A stretch of DNA of 64,000 bases from Echiichthys vipera. Lineage: Eukaryota; Chordata; Actinopteri; Perciformes; Trachinidae. Location: contig OY829662.1 in NCBI GenBank assembly GCA_963691815.1, positions 14,657,241 to 14,721,240 of the forward strand, given 5' to 3'. The position numbers and the translations under genes are program-made. Under the pieces are notes generated by a model. It saw nothing but the letters and a program-made list of their open reading frames with translations, was not told the DNA's origin and ran no database searches. Of this stretch, positions 37,981-49,185 are shown piece by piece. Numbering within the stretch: the stretch's first letter is position 1; each line of letters opens with the position of its first letter.

Positions 37981-40710
37981 TGTCTCTGTCACTTACTAGA
38001 AAGTCCAGTCATTACAGTGTTTTTCTGAAGGGTTATTACTCTGCAGCAACTTGACCGCCATACAATATGTATCTGCTAGCCCTTACACCTTACATTATAT
38101 TGAATAGGTAAAACAGCCATTTGAAAGAGATATACGTTTGATAAATATCCACTTTGGTTTTATGAATGTGTTATTGAAAAGCATAGCCTATATGCATGTT
38201 AAACTCTTTAGAAATAAGACCAAGTTATGGAGTTAATGGGCTCTCACTTTTATTTCCTCTCATCAGTTAAACAATATAGCCTATACATGAATGAGACAAA
38301 ATAAGTGGAATGATATACACATTAGGGTTGGAATAAGAAAATCTCACTTAAATAATTGAGTGATTTGACTTCAGAATTAAATTTACTTCAGATTAAGACA
38401 CTTTTTTTCATCTATCTGTAACATGAATTTGGTCTCAGCCTAGGTCAAACCCAGTCTCTAGACTAACCCACATGTCTCTTACCTTTATGATGCCACGGCA
38501 GATACCATGGACACGACACACTAACAGTGGTGTTGGGGAGTCCATCAGGCCAACAGGCGTAATTGTCAAATTCCCTGATGCACACAAGGCCTGGGGATGA
38601 TAAAAAAACACATAGGTGATTTCTTTATTTCCTGCAAACATAGCCCTTACACACTATGTCTTTGTCTGGCCTGGAGTGGTCTTAATCATAGAATAACATG
38701 TCTGTGACATGATGACTGCTGGTAGTCATTATGGCGTCTGTACATAGTATGGTCTTTCATCTTGACTTCAGAGTAAAGTCCTCTATCGATGACCTTCTGT
38801 TACACTTTTCATCTTCTCATCAGAGGATGTAAACAGTACTGGCTCTTAGTGTTCGTGCAGGTGGAAGTTCTGGAGTATAGTCCCATCTCCTCTAAGCCTG
38901 CTCATTCACTGTTACACTCATGGGGTGACAGGAAAGGGTTATGAGTGGCACAGAGTGGTGAGCAGCAGAAAAGCAGACTTTTCGAAAGTTAAAGCGTCAC
39001 TGTTCTCCGCCTCTATTCCACAAGCTAACAGACTATAATGAGACTGAAGGGCAGCATTCGCCATAAAGTTAAACACTGTGAAATGGAGTGAACCTGATCC
39101 AGAAAGCAGAGAGTGTGGTGCAGCAAATAGGAAACTGGGAGTGATTATACAATGGTTTTAGCAGGGTGCAGAAATTGCTGCTGCTCTGTCTGTGGACAGT
39201 GCAACCTAACCATTACCAGCTCTACTGCATTGTGGAGGAGACCAAAAAACAGAGCTGAACGAGTACGCATTGGACCTCAGTTGTCAGGTGGCCAGAAACA
39301 CAACCAATGTCCCTTTTCTGTCCCTAGAACATTGCATGCATGCATAGTTATGCATGAAAAGTCTGTATAATATATTATATTAGCAATCAATTAGAAGATA
39401 CATTATGTAAATCCTTAAAATTGTAAAAACTATCTACCTACCAACCTCTAACACTACATTTTACCATGAAATAAATATTATAATCCTTCTGTAATCTTAT
39501 TTTTTTGTATCATTGGGTGACTCTATTTCCAATTTAGACATATAAATATACAGTATTTTATTATATAACCCATTGTTCGTGTCCCCTGGTTCTCAATCCT
39601 GAGCCTCTACAAGATTTCAAAAATTCACAGTTATGAGATTACATTCCGTTATCTCATAACTTAGATAGTTTAAGATAGTTTTGATGAACCACTTGAAGTT
39701 CTAAGTGTTCTTATGCTATTTACATTTGCTGGCTACATTTGATGTATTTACTAATTCTGTGCTAAAAACTCAGTCCAGTTCCTTTCCGTCCTGTTACTCA
39801 TATGAGGTATTTATCAATAAGAAACCAATGCAAAGATACATTTAATGACCTGAGACTGACCATTACATATACAGTACATACATTTTGAGTAGTTACACAT
39901 GTATGTTATTAGATTAAGGGCTGAAATAGTTTACCATATCAACTGTAGAAAATGATAATATGCCAGTGTTGTATATACGGCTAATTACAGTACTAATTAC
40001 AGTATGTTCAGCTCACCGGGACTTGGCGGGTCTCGGCTGTTGTTGCGATCACACTCCTCCTCGTACAATTTCCAACTCTCCTTCAGCTTATCCAGAGAAG
40101 CAGCAGGAGAAACCTGAGGAAACAGTGGAGCACACGCGACAACAAAGTCCAGTTACACAAGGAAGGTCTGTTATACGTGGACTTATTTATGTAGTGTAAG
40201 CAGGTGGGCAAGAAAAATGTTGAGAATGTGGAATTTACACAAACCATGAAAACAGACTGTGAAGTGCATTACCTCAATTGGCATTCATTTGTTTCACGTC
40301 ACTTTATGTATACAGTAGCTGTAAACAATCCATTCACAGTATTCGGCTATTATCCATCAAGATGACACTGTGTCCCAATCTAATATGTTGCCTGTATGGG
40401 GGGGCTTGTGCTACTGTATGGACAGACTGATTTAGTGTACAGTGTAACACTCACATCATTAAAAAAAAAAAACAGGGACAGACAGCTTGTTTAGGCTTCC
40501 ACACCACAAATCTTTGCCTTGATTCAGAGGGAAACAGAGCTATAGAAACAACACCCACCCCCACACTGTAAAGGCCAGTGACTAATGGAAGTTCACACAC
40601 TCACATGGAGGCTATTTACCTATGTGGGAATGTGTGTGCGTGCTCTCTTGACTTACTTTGATGCTGCAGGAGACAATCAGCATTGCTGAAAAGAGGAACA
40701 GCCGTGACAT
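31283..40710 (-). CDS. gcgr: Glucagon receptor (class B1 GPCR), complete 13-coding-exon gene
   Basis: Spliced CDS, minus strand: 40710-40657, 40113-40017, 38590-38483, 37906-37812, 37662-37568, 36457-36316, 35448-35289, 35100-35040, 34485-34416, 32872-32784, 32675-32531, 31794-31753, 31648-31283; 1524 nt, 507 residues plus stop, all junctions GT-AG and phase-consistent. Human GCGR has 477 residues. Seen: hydrophobic N-terminus (1-18), six ectodomain cysteines (39, 54, 63, 77, 96, 111), Asp59 and Trp64 of the FDxYxCW core, sequons at Asn42, Asn70 and Asn107, seven membrane segments (about 123-400), and TM3 Cys202 paired with ECL2 Cys272. TM3 MQYxIxANxxWLLVEGxYLHNLL and the TDYKFRLAKS loop fit GCGR better than GLP1R, GLP2R or GIPR. 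Family role: plasma-membrane receptor for glucagon, coupling to Gs and cAMP, mainly in liver. The teleost a/b paralogue is not resolved. Confidence 0.95.
31753..31794 (-). CDS. gcgr: gcgr coding exon 12: TM7 end (42-nt microexon)
   Basis: Encodes GLLVAILYCFVNKE (residues 373-386), matching human GLLVAVLYCFLNKE. A 42-nt exon at this place is characteristic of class B1 receptor genes. Phase 0 at both ends, so skipping would keep the frame but remove most of TM7. Donor GTGAGT; acceptor TCCACAG. Confidence 0.95.
32531..32675 (-). CDS. gcgr: gcgr coding exon 11: TM6, ECL3, TM7 start
   Basis: Encodes residues 325-372: LAKSTLTLIPLLGIHQMVF (TM6), ECL3, then KLFSDLFFSSFQ. Compared with human GCGR as I recall it, ECL3 is two residues longer between TDE and the KLF motif. 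The donor GTTGGA is poor (only GT and +5 G fit the consensus), but CAG precedes it and exon 12 continues in frame. Confidence 0.95.
32784..32872 (-). CDS. gcgr: gcgr coding exon 10: TM5 and ICL3
   Basis: Encodes residues 295-323 plus two bases of Arg324. INFLIFIHIIKILVSKLRAH is followed by QMRYTDYKF, the G-protein-contacting ICL3. The TDYKFRLAKS string across this junction is identical to human GCGR and differs from GLP1R (TDIKCRLAKS). Confidence 0.95.
34416..34485 (-). CDS. gcgr: gcgr coding exon 9: ECL2 and start of TM5
   Basis: Encodes residues 272-294. It begins with Cys272-Trp273, the conserved CW of ECL2, then NMNYWWIIRSPILLAVV (human GCGR NMGFWWILRFPVFLAIL). Acceptor TTGTTCAG; donor GTAATT. 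A (GA)-rich run lies just beyond the donor in the intron. Confidence 0.94.
35040..35100 (-). CDS. gcgr: gcgr coding exon 8: TM4 to ECL2
   Basis: A 61-nt exon encoding residues 252-270 with split codons at both ends. TPLIFLVPWVITKYLYENQ matches the class B1 pattern xPxLFVVPWxxxKxLxEN. Acceptor TTTACAG; donor GTAAGT. Confidence 0.93.
35289..35448 (-). CDS. gcgr: gcgr coding exon 7: TM3, ICL2, start of TM4
   Basis: Encodes residues 198-250. It contains Cys202 (TM3-ECL2 disulfide), the TM3 signature with WLLVEG (219-224) and YLHNLL, and the TM4 start LCIGWG. This is the exon that best separates GCGR from relatives: human GCGR has MQYGIVANYCWLLVEG at the same place. Donor GTGAGC; acceptor ACTTGCAG. 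Confidence 0.96.
36316..36457 (-). CDS. gcgr: gcgr coding exon 6: ICL1, TM2, ECL1
   Basis: Encodes residues 151-197. KLHCMRNNIHMNLFASFILR is the conserved ICL1/TM2 block of class B1 receptors. The ECL1 stretch after KDALLEARA differs from human GCGR, as is usual for this loop. The donor is GTCAGT. The acceptor CATCAG has a weak pyrimidine tract. Confidence 0.95.
36538..37487. mobile_element. Inverted pair of a teleost dispersed repeat in gcgr intron 5
   Basis: The left arm (about 36538-36650: GTTTGAGATTTGGGGAGATG, GAGTTAGATG, AAATATGAAGCTGCAG, GCTTAGCTTAG, AAAGACTGG) recurs reversed on the right (about 37310-37487), whose complement reads ACATTTTGGGAAATA, CAGCCAGCAGCTGGTTAGC and CACAAAGACTGGAAGCAGG. 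This motif set is a common fish repeat. About 650 bp between the arms includes a different repeat-like block (36760-36950). The whole unit sits between exons 5 and 6. Family name uncertain: either one long-TIR element or two opposed insertions. Confidence 0.7.
37568..37662 (-). CDS. gcgr: gcgr coding exon 5: stalk and TM1
   Basis: Encodes residues 119-149 plus two bases of Arg150. RIMYTVGYSLSL is the conserved start of TM1 in this family. The intron before it is only 149 bp. The stalk between Cys111 and the TM1 motif is visibly shorter than in human GCGR, where an acidic EEIEVQKEV segment is present. Donor GTAATG; acceptor TTTGCAG. Confidence 0.92.
37812..37906 (-). CDS. gcgr: gcgr coding exon 4: last ectodomain cysteines
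   Basis: Encodes residues 88-118 (codon 87 is split), with Cys96 and Cys111 completing the three ectodomain disulfides and a GQW motif at 100-102. A sequon lies at Asn107. The acceptor is TTCAG directly preceded by about 70 bp of TG repeat instead of a normal pyrimidine tract. The donor is GTAAG. Confidence 0.92.
37911..37979. repeat. Interrupted CA/TG microsatellite abutting the exon 4 acceptor
   Basis: About 69 bp of CA repeat with a few CG and AT interruptions. On the gene strand it reads (TG)n and runs directly into TTCAG of the exon 4 acceptor, so it stands in for the polypyrimidine tract. Confidence 0.95.
38483..38590 (-). CDS. gcgr: gcgr coding exon 3: hormone-binding core
   Basis: Encodes residues 52-86 with three cysteines and the class B1 signature: FDNYACWPDG followed by SCPWYLPWHHK. 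Asp59, Trp64, Pro82 and Trp83 match positions needed for folding and ligand binding in human GCGR. A sequon lies at Asn70. The PWHHK ending is GCGR-like (GLP1R has PWASS). Confidence 0.95.
40017..40113 (-). CDS. gcgr: gcgr coding exon 2: N-terminal helix of ectodomain
   Basis: Encodes residues 19-50 and the first base of codon 51, including LDKLKESWKLYEEECDRNNS. This aligns with the alpha-helix and first cysteine of human GCGR (FLFEKWKLYGDQC). The acceptor ends in CCTCAG and the donor is GTGAG. It contains the first ectodomain cysteine (Cys39) and a sequon at Asn42. Confidence 0.9.
40657..40710 (-). CDS. gcgr: gcgr coding exon 1: start codon and signal peptide
   Basis: Encodes MSRLFLFSAMLIVSCSIK (residues 1-18), a short hydrophobic stretch expected of a signal peptide. 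An in-frame TAA lies just upstream of the ATG, so translation cannot start further 5' in this exon. The donor is GTAAGT (40656-40651), phase 0. An acceptor-like TTGCAG upstream suggests the exon begins at 40744, giving 34 nt of 5' UTR here. Confidence 0.85.
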
Positions 40711-41152
40711 CCCTTATTCCTGCTGTTGGTGCTGGGAGGGGATACTGCAAGGGTTTTCACCTCATAAGGGGGCTTATCTACGCTCGCCACACTGCCTGGA
40801 TGACACAGAGACACACAATCCATCAAAGCTCATTGCAAACACACCACTTATTACCTTGGCTCAACTTGGCCACAAAACTAGAGCACCAAAACAGGAAAAG
40901 GCTGGGATATTTACAGTGGGGTTTTAGCCACGGTTAGCTAGGTGAATATGCAGCAGGATACTCAGAACTAGACATGTCAAAAACATAAAACGCAAAAGTC
41001 TCCAGGAAATGCTGCTTGTCCCATCAATAAGACAGCTGTAGCTCAACAGAGCTGCTTCCACTCCGGACTCACAGTTGGCTGCTGTCCACCTTCATCTTAA
41101 GCCTGTCAGTGTTTGCTTGAGCGTGTGTCACTGTGCGCCAGAGGTTACTCAC

Positions 41153-41235
41153 CTGTTTATGGGTGGACGCCGCAAACTCCTCCGAGAGGTTTGATTCGAA
41201 GCCGGAGAACGGAACGAAATCTGAAACGTTTCTGC
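41153..41235 (-). promoter_or_regulatory. Candidate non-coding 5' exon and promoter-proximal region of gcgr
   Basis: On the minus strand a strong donor (CAG then GTGAGT, GT at 41152-41151) lies about 440 bp upstream of the start codon, and an acceptor-like TTGCAG sits at 40750-40745. Together they would give a 5' UTR exon ending at 41153 joined to 40744. An alternative acceptor-like TTTTTTGCAG lies near 41233, so the 5' boundary is open. A forkhead-type TGTTTAC motif lies at 41351-41357. This is inference from splice motifs only. Confidence 0.4.
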
Positions 41236-42169
41236 AAAAAACACCTTGACCATGGAAACATTTTTGGCTAAAACGTTTCAAATTCCATTCTGTTCTAGTC
41301 ACGTTGCAGGGAGGAGGATGGGCTTGTGTTGATGTGTTTGGCCTTTCTTTTGTTTACGGGGGATGTGACATTTGTCCAAGAGATAAGCCACAATGTGTCA
41401 TGACAGATGTAGGGTACAGTATGTAATGATTGAGCAAAACAAAAGGCCTCAATTCAAATCAGAGGGTTTTTTATAGTGTGCACTTTGACTGAACATGTCA
41501 ACAAGCTTCTCAAGTCTGGGTTTAACAAGCCGCCAGGAGCTTCCAGTCACACTGTAAATGCCCCCCCACCCTATGTATCACAAAGCTCTATTGACAGTCA
41601 GACTTCAGATAATATCTATATCAAAGAGCCATACTTTCTGTTTTAAATAGCCAGTTTAGTGTAATGACTACAGGATGCAGTTTGCATTAGCTGTAGTACA
41701 GACTGACTGATTGCCTGGGCGCCTCAGGGATCAGAGCTACTCTTGTCTGCTCTGACATCAGGTCAGGGCCAGTCCAGCTGAGCTCATAGCTCTCACACTT
41801 TTGACCTTAGAACCATTAGACATGTTGAATTCACCAGTCAGTTTGCTAGTTCACTTTATGTATTGGGTTTTAAAGAGACATATGTGGCTTAAAACAAAGA
41901 AGCATCTCTGGTATGAGATGTGTGCTCTGATTCAGGATCTGTTACAGCTCATTAGGGTGTTAAAAACACATCATTTTTGTGCTTTACACTAATGGCATGA
42001 ACAACAACAACAGCATACCAGACTAGACATTAAGTACTATTAAACTAAACATCTGCAGTATAAGTATAAGTTCTTACCAGAGAAAGTTCTCAGGGGTCAT
42101 TCTGACAAGCATGTCGGTTAGCACATGCTGCTGCTTACAGCAGGAGTGTTACACCAATGAGGGTTTCCC

Positions 42170-42173
<4 letters not shown>

Positions 42174-42225
<52 letters not shown>
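42174..42225. repeat. (TC)n microsatellite
   Basis: 52 bp of CT repeat with one CC interruption, about 1.5 kb upstream of the gcgr start codon. Confidence 0.96.
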
Positions 42226-42356
42226 TCCCACAGACACATATAGAGACTCATTTCCTAACACACCGGCTGCGTGCACCACTTTCTGCAACTTAGCACCAAA
42301 TAGGAGCAATGATTAACCAGACTCAGCGCTCAATAAAGTCCTGCAGGAGGGATGAC

Positions 42357-42367
42357 GAAAGAGAGAC

Positions 42368-42466
<99 letters not shown>

Positions 42467-42469
42467 AGG
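42357..42469. repeat. (GA)n microsatellite
   Basis: About 113 bp of GA repeat with AAAG interruptions. Complementary to the TC tract 130 bp away. Confidence 0.96.
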
Positions 42470-42812
42470 GACTATATGTAAAAGGGAGAGAGGCAGAGAA
42501 AAAAGAAATACTTTATCAATCTCAACCAGTTCTTACCTCCTTTTGTTTTATGCCCCAACACTCATAACACTGGCCATTAAATATATGTGAGGTTCTCGAC
42601 AAGAAGTCAACATAAGTTTCTTTTTAAACAGTGAAAGCATGTCCTACCATCAGGTGACTCATAGTTAACGACGCACTGAAGAACCCTCTCTGTTAGATCC
42701 TCCATGACTTTTTCACCAAAGCTTCATCTCTTATATTTTTCAGTCGTTATGTCACAGATGTGGTAGTTTTCTGCCCTGATCACCAGCTGTGACGCTGGTA
42801 TTGTTTTCATCT

Positions 42813-42986
<174 letters not shown>

Positions 42987-42999
42987 GGTCCTGACAGCA

Positions 43000-45900
43000 C
43001 CTACTGTATCAGAGACTACCGCACATAGGTGGTTCTGAATATTTTGCTTGATGTTTATATATGTTATATGTCTGTCTGTCTGAACTCAAAATTAGGCTTT
43101 CCTAAAATGAGTATTCAATGCTTCAATGCTCACTACACAAAAAAACCCACAGAAAATGGAGAGGATTTTTAAAGACACACCCTGAGAACAATGTTCCTAA
43201 GTCTCTCATGATTCTTTTGTGCAGAGTTGTCATGTTGTCTGCTTCGATGCCTCTGATAAAAGACGATGGGAATCACGTCGGCCATTTGGTGGGAGCTGTA
43301 GTGGAACCAATGCGCTTAAAGGTGTGAGGTTAATTAGGCTTGTACAGTATATCCTGCTGTTAAGATATCCTGCTAGAGCTACAGCTCTCTGGGCTCCCAC
43401 TAAGCTGTGACTCACCTGGCCGACTGTGGATACAGACGTTAAGGTCTGCTGGAACATGTGTTGTTTAGCCCTGATAGGTCTCTGGGACTCTTACTGCTAT
43501 TGTTGCACATCTGATTTAAGAGATGTAACGTCAGGTGAGAGTCAGGTAAAGCCATAGGAGTCTTTCAGGTAGTTTGGGCTTGTTTTCTTTGGTGTTTTTC
43601 CTCATGAAATAAGTTACCAAGCCGAAAGGTCTCACCTCTGCTCAGGGATGTGTGATGGCCAATAGAAATCCGAAAGGGCCTTTGGTCTTTTCTATTACAA
43701 GGACAGACAGTTATTTGTTTGAATGACGTAAAGTATTTAGATTATATTTGTATAAAGAAATACACTAACAATCGCAAATGAATGACGCAAATTCCCTGAA
43801 TGTCCCAAACAACACAACAACTGCTCTTTGTTCAAGTGCATGTTGGATGGCTCAATACAATGGCCACTACCAATTACTGTTGTAAGTTCAAGAGTACTTA
43901 CCTCTCATTTGATTACAGTGTCTAACAAATACAATTATGAAATGGGAGTATGCACGCATGAATGCGGGTTGAGGGGAGCAGCAAGGGATTAAAAACAAAC
44001 CTCTTGGAAAAGACAATAACAGTCCAGTTCACAAAATCCCCCTGAGCGACTATTATGCTTCTTTTTTTGCAGAGATGCTAGTGACAGTAAATGTAAAAAA
44101 CCCATCTTATACAACTTTCCTTGCCACTGATGAGGCCTTGGTGCATTTATTAATGCTGAAGCACAAGTCATTACTTTACAGTAGCTTTGTTTCTTAAATA
44201 TCTAACAGGGACATAGACCAAATATATGCTGCTCAATTCTAAAGCTTTACCGCTTTGAGTATAAGCCACGGAAAAGTACGCAATGCCTCTTAGGGCTGAT
44301 GATGTTACACTGAGCATGGCAGTGCTGGATGTGTGCTTCACTATCTGATATGAGGTGAAGCAGAGTTCAAAAGCGATGGAGCATCTTGCTGCAACACGTT
44401 CTGTGATCTGGCTGCTGTGAGAAAGATGGGAAATCAGTAAAATCTTCATGAGTAACCTGATCTTCGACAAGAACTTTCATCTGTTACTGTGTAAATCCTC
44501 CATCAACTTCAGCTACTTGACTCTAAAACTGCTGATGTGTGTTTTCTGTGCAATAGCTGTGTGATAGATAATGTTCTGCAGCCTCTGGCTTCACCCAGTC
44601 TTGGTTACTCTCTCGAAAAACCCCAGAGAACATTCATATAATGGAATTTACAGTATGTACCCAGGTTTTTCATATTTTCAATCGAGCCGTATATGTTGTT
44701 TGATATGCGCCAAACTGAAAACTTTTGTTTTTCACAGAACACATAATATAGCTTGGGGTGATTTGCAGCTGCAGAGCCACTGCTGTTCGGCCACTGCTCC
44801 ATTGTGCGCCTTTACGCATGAGGAACTGCATTATTTCAGAATTTTAAATTTTAGTTCTTTAGTTTCATCTCTCAAGTTACTATAGTTTTTTTAGTTTCTT
44901 TGCTGCATTGAATCGTTTGCAATAACTGAAAGCAGTCTCTCTAATCAATAAAGAAAACATATTAAAACATTTAAAAAGCAACAGCAAGGGGGATTCAGCG
45001 GGCATCAGCAGGCATCCGCGGGCATCGATTGTGCACACACAGGGATGTGCAGCAGCGCTCCTCCTTTTCCTCAGTTAAATAAATGATCAGTGCATTTGAT
45101 CATATGCAATCCAATGGAGTCCTTGATGGGACAGAACTGTGAGATGATGTATCTGCTTTGCACAAGCTGATTTGTCATCTCCTCAGCAGAAAAACCTCTC
45201 ACTTTCCCGTTTACACAATCCGTCAAATTAATAGCAATGTGCCTGCTGCAGGCGCACCTGACATTTAAAAGGAGTGGGAGTTGAAACTGTTATTGGTTTC
45301 ATTCATGGAACTACCAAATCACACCAAATCCCAATTAAATATGGTCCATAGTGTTTTGTGGAAGATGTTTCTTCAACAAAAAGGACATTTTAATTGCAAA
45401 ATCAAACAAAACCTCAATACGATCAAGGCAACGTGACAGATCATTGTGACTGAACAGGAAATTCATCCTGACAAAAGCATCCTGTTGATGTCCCACTTCA
45501 ACAAAACACACATCAGCAAATAATAAATAAAAGTGGACCAGTAGTTTGATTTGCATCTACAGCATCACACCAAAACTGAAGTCTTGCATAGCCACAGCAC
45601 AGTGTCAGCCCTGGAGTACTATCTGGCTACACTGCTTATCATTCTGGGATGATTCTTTTTACCAATCACAATCATCTTGAGCAGCGCTAAGCTCCGGATG
45701 CAGCAATTGTGCCCTTTCAAAATGGATAACATAGATAGCAGAAGGGGAGGGGACGCACCTGATGTCAGGCTTTATCCCAGCACTGTACATCCAGTGAGCT
45801 ACTTTGACTGTAAAATAATTTGAAAGTTGGTACCCCTTCTTTCAACCTTTGTTTCCTCAACACCTGTGAAATCAAATGCACCGGACGAAGAACAGTATCC

Positions 45901-47590
45901 ACACATTTCAGTAATGAGTTTGACCAAACAGACTTAAAAAAAATACAGTTTTATCTCTTTTACCTCAAGTCTGCATAATTCAAGACATGCCTGTGAGGGA
46001 TAGCACCCCCTGTTAAAACATGATGTACAATATACACACTAACTCTAATGCAAACAACCGTTCTCATCATGGTCGTAGCCTAATTTGGTCTGGTCTGTCT
46101 GCAGAATTCAGTTGTCAGGTCTATTAGAGGATATGACATGCACTGCTTGGCTAATCGTTTGCTGCTTGTTGGTAGTTGGTTTTCCGATAAAAATCTGACA
46201 AGTGAAAGGTTTTGCTCATCCTCCGTTTCTTACACAGACCTCTACAATTTTACCTTTTCCATGCCTCAGTGAATCAATTAGATGAAACCGGTGCTAAAGT
46301 GTCCCTTTTCCCTGCCTTGTTAAAATATTTTACACACCTGGGCTTAAGCTGCTCTTACATGCATGCATTTTAGAAATGTGGTCAAAAAGTTAACAGGACA
46401 TTGTACTTCACTGAACATGCAAGTCAAATGTGTCAGCAGGAACACTACATTTTGTTAAAGGAGCAACACTTCTCGCTTGATTTTGCAAATGCTCAATGAA
46501 ATCTGCTTTGTGTTTGCATGTTTTTCAGTTATTTCGCTGTCCGGAATATAGTAGCTCACAGTCTAACTTCTCCAACATCTATGAATAATAAAATGTGTGC
46601 AACTATAGTGAACTACTTGATGTCGATAGTAACACACAGTAGTAACACACAGTAGTAACACCGATTATTCATCACCTCTCTCCTATCCCCAGCTTCCAGA
46701 GATGCTTTTGCTGCAGGGAGAAAGAACATATAGTATTTGCAGCCTCCAGGCAATATGTGAAAGGCCGACATTGGCCAACACCCAAACTATTTTTTATTAT
46801 AAAACATGCACTGGAAGAAGATGTTATTGTGTGTTTCTCACACAAACACACAACAGGAAGTATGTGCCAGATATGGATATAGGGTTCTGCCTAAAAAACA
46901 TGTGAAAAACTGTGGTTCAGATTTCAGCTGCATAGGCTAATGTGGCTTACCTCTGAACTGCTCAAAATGTTGTTACTGACCCTGTTACAATGAGGAAGCA
47001 GAGTACGACTCATCTGTGTCCCATTTGGGTCACAGCTCCAGTGACCCAGCAGCTGGATGCTCCAAGCCACTTCTGTGTGCCATTATTCATTTCCTATTCA
47101 GTCACATTTGATGAATGTGGGCGAGAAACAATGGCAAAAGAGTTGTATAACATTTGAGATGTACCTGTGCTGCGTACGTGTGTGGGTCTTTTCTGTGTTG
47201 TACATGTGTGTGGGAAGTGTTGGATGTTGTTTCATATACTCTTTCATGAGGTGTGTTGGACCTGTACAACATCAACCCTACAGGGAGCCTTTGATTTTGA
47301 TATCAGTTACCAACGTTTACCACCCTACACTGCTTGTCCAGTTTGAAGATTTATATGAAGCAATCATCACTGCAGAGGATAAGCCCACATTGGATTCTTT
47401 AAAGGTTACAGAAAAAGATAAATCGTCCAGGCCCATAGGTTAGCTCCAGCAGAGAACATAGAATAGTCAACTATTCAACTGTAAAATTTCCAACTTAGTG
47501 ATAGTTTATTTATATGATTTGTTTATGATTCAAATTATATTTTAACAGCATGAGTCTGAAAAAATCCACTGAATAACATGGCTGTATCTT
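43000..47590. other. Gene-free stretch
   Basis: No exons, RNA genes or clear transposon ends seen. A small tandem repeat of AGTAGTAACACAC (13 bp, about 2.5 copies) lies near 46628-46662. Confidence 0.45.
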
Positions 47591-47593
47591 TTA

Positions 47594-47977
47594 TTTAAAG
47601 AGACAGTTCAACCCAAAATCAAAAAAAAATCAAATACTTGTTTTGGTTTAAATTGCCCAATTCCTTCTCTCAATTATAATGGAACTACTGCACTTGGCTT
47701 GAAAAAAAACAACAGTTCCATGTCTTTCCGCATTTTGAATTATATTAGTTAGAATAGTATTGCTGCTACAACTACAGCTCAGCCTCAGCCCAAGCCAAGT
47801 ACCCTCCCTCCTGCGTGGTGGTATGGTCGGCAAGAAAATAGTTTGAAAATGAAACTGTTCATAACCAGGTCTGAGGATTATCAGGTCATGCTATTTGCTT
47901 TATTGAACTGCAACAGTCCATGTTTAATAAAACATTTTAAAAAGAAATTTGAATTTGGGGTGAAATGTCCCTTTAAA
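47594..47977. mobile_element. TTAA-ended MITE (384 bp) with 30-bp terminal inverted repeats
   Basis: The left end TTTAAAGAGACAGTTCAACC and the complement of the right end TTTAAAGGGACATTTCACCC extend as inverted repeats for 30 bp with 26 matches. TTAA occurs at both ends, as for piggyBac-type insertions. No coding sequence. The same motif family is frequent in fish. Confidence 0.75.
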
Positions 47978-48335
47978 TTGATAAATAATTCAAATGTGAA
48001 TAGACACAATAGTCACAAAAAACATTAAATACAAACAATGACTTCATCCTCTCACCTTTCATGTACTGATTGCAGCAGAAAGCAGTGATGGTGCATGTTG
48101 GCTGTATGGTTGGATTATTATTCTTTCCACTTTGTAGTTGCTCACTGTATATCTTGGCAACTGTACCAAGAAATCCTACTACAGTACAATGTGGCCGTCA
48201 AAGATGACAGGTTTTTTTCTAGTTTCGAAAAAAACATGGAGCGATCATCCTGCATGCTGTTTTTGTGACTTTAACACACAATTTGATCCTATTGAGAAGC
48301 TTTATACAAAGCACACTGCTTTTAATGAGAGGATG

Positions 48336-49138
48336 TGCAACACTGTTTTTAAAAGAGTTGGGACGCTGTGTAAATACAGAATGCAATGATTTACAAATCA
48401 TTGAAACTCCTTATGTTATTGAAAATAGCACATATATTTCAAATGTTGTAACAGAAAAATGTAATTGTTTTTGAAAATGATATCCTCATTTTAAATGTGA
48501 TGCCAGCAAGACGTTTCACATCATGTTTACCACTCTGTTGCACCACCTCTTCTTTTAACAACACTGTCTAAGCGTTTCAGAGTTTCAACTGTCATTTGTG
48601 GATGCAGCGACAAACTGTGTTCCTGAGCCCATGCAGTGATATCCCCTACGGAATGATTTTAATACTGTACTGTCTAAAGGCCTAAAAATCACCAACATCC
48701 AATGTTGGTTTTCGGATTCTCTGGATCTTTTAATGATGTTATGAACTGTAAATGATGCAATTTTATGTTGAGAAACATTATTCTTAAATTGTTGCCAGTG
48801 CAGTCTTTCACAGATTGTTGAACCCCTCCCCATCTTTACTTCAGTAAGACTCAGCCTCTCTGGGATGCTCTTTTTATACCCAGACATGTTACTAACCTGT
48901 TGCCAATTAACCTTAATTAATTAATTGTTTTCTTTCTTTTCTTGTTTTCTTTTAACATTTTACACCTTTTCCAGTCTTTTTCTCCCAACTTTTTGTTGGG
49001 ATCACATTCAAAATGTGCATACCATTTTCAAAAAACACTGAAATTTCTCAGTTTCAACATTTGATATGTTGTCAGTTTTTCTACTTTTTCTATTTACATT
49101 TTGAACAGGGTCCCAACTTTTGGGGAAATTGGGTTGTA
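48336..49138. mobile_element. Internally deleted Tc1/mariner-type transposon remnant
   Basis: The right end, read on the complement, is TACAACCCAATTTCCCCAAA then AGTTGGGAC; the left end is TGCAACACTGTTTTTAAAAG then AGTTGGGAC. These are the worn inverted ends of a widespread fish Tc1-like element. Its 803 bp is about half of what a full element needs. Confidence 0.75.
48585..48887 (-). pseudogene. Tc1-like transposase N-terminal remnant
   Basis: The minus-strand frame retains QFKNNVSQHKIA and FTVHNIIKRSRES, the helix-turn-helix region of fish Tc1-like transposases, preceded by MGRGS. The catalytic DDE region is missing and the frame then runs into unrelated sequence, so it cannot be active. 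Confidence 0.7.
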
Positions 49139-49185
49139 TTGATCAGGAGCCAAGCCAGGCTCATCACACCTCCTGAAATCACAAG

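Noticed and set aside
42357..42590. Arg-Glu repeat protein frame
   Set aside because: Translation of the GA microsatellite.
47057..47443. 128-codon plus-strand frame
   Set aside because: Low-complexity start, no motif, and no splice context.
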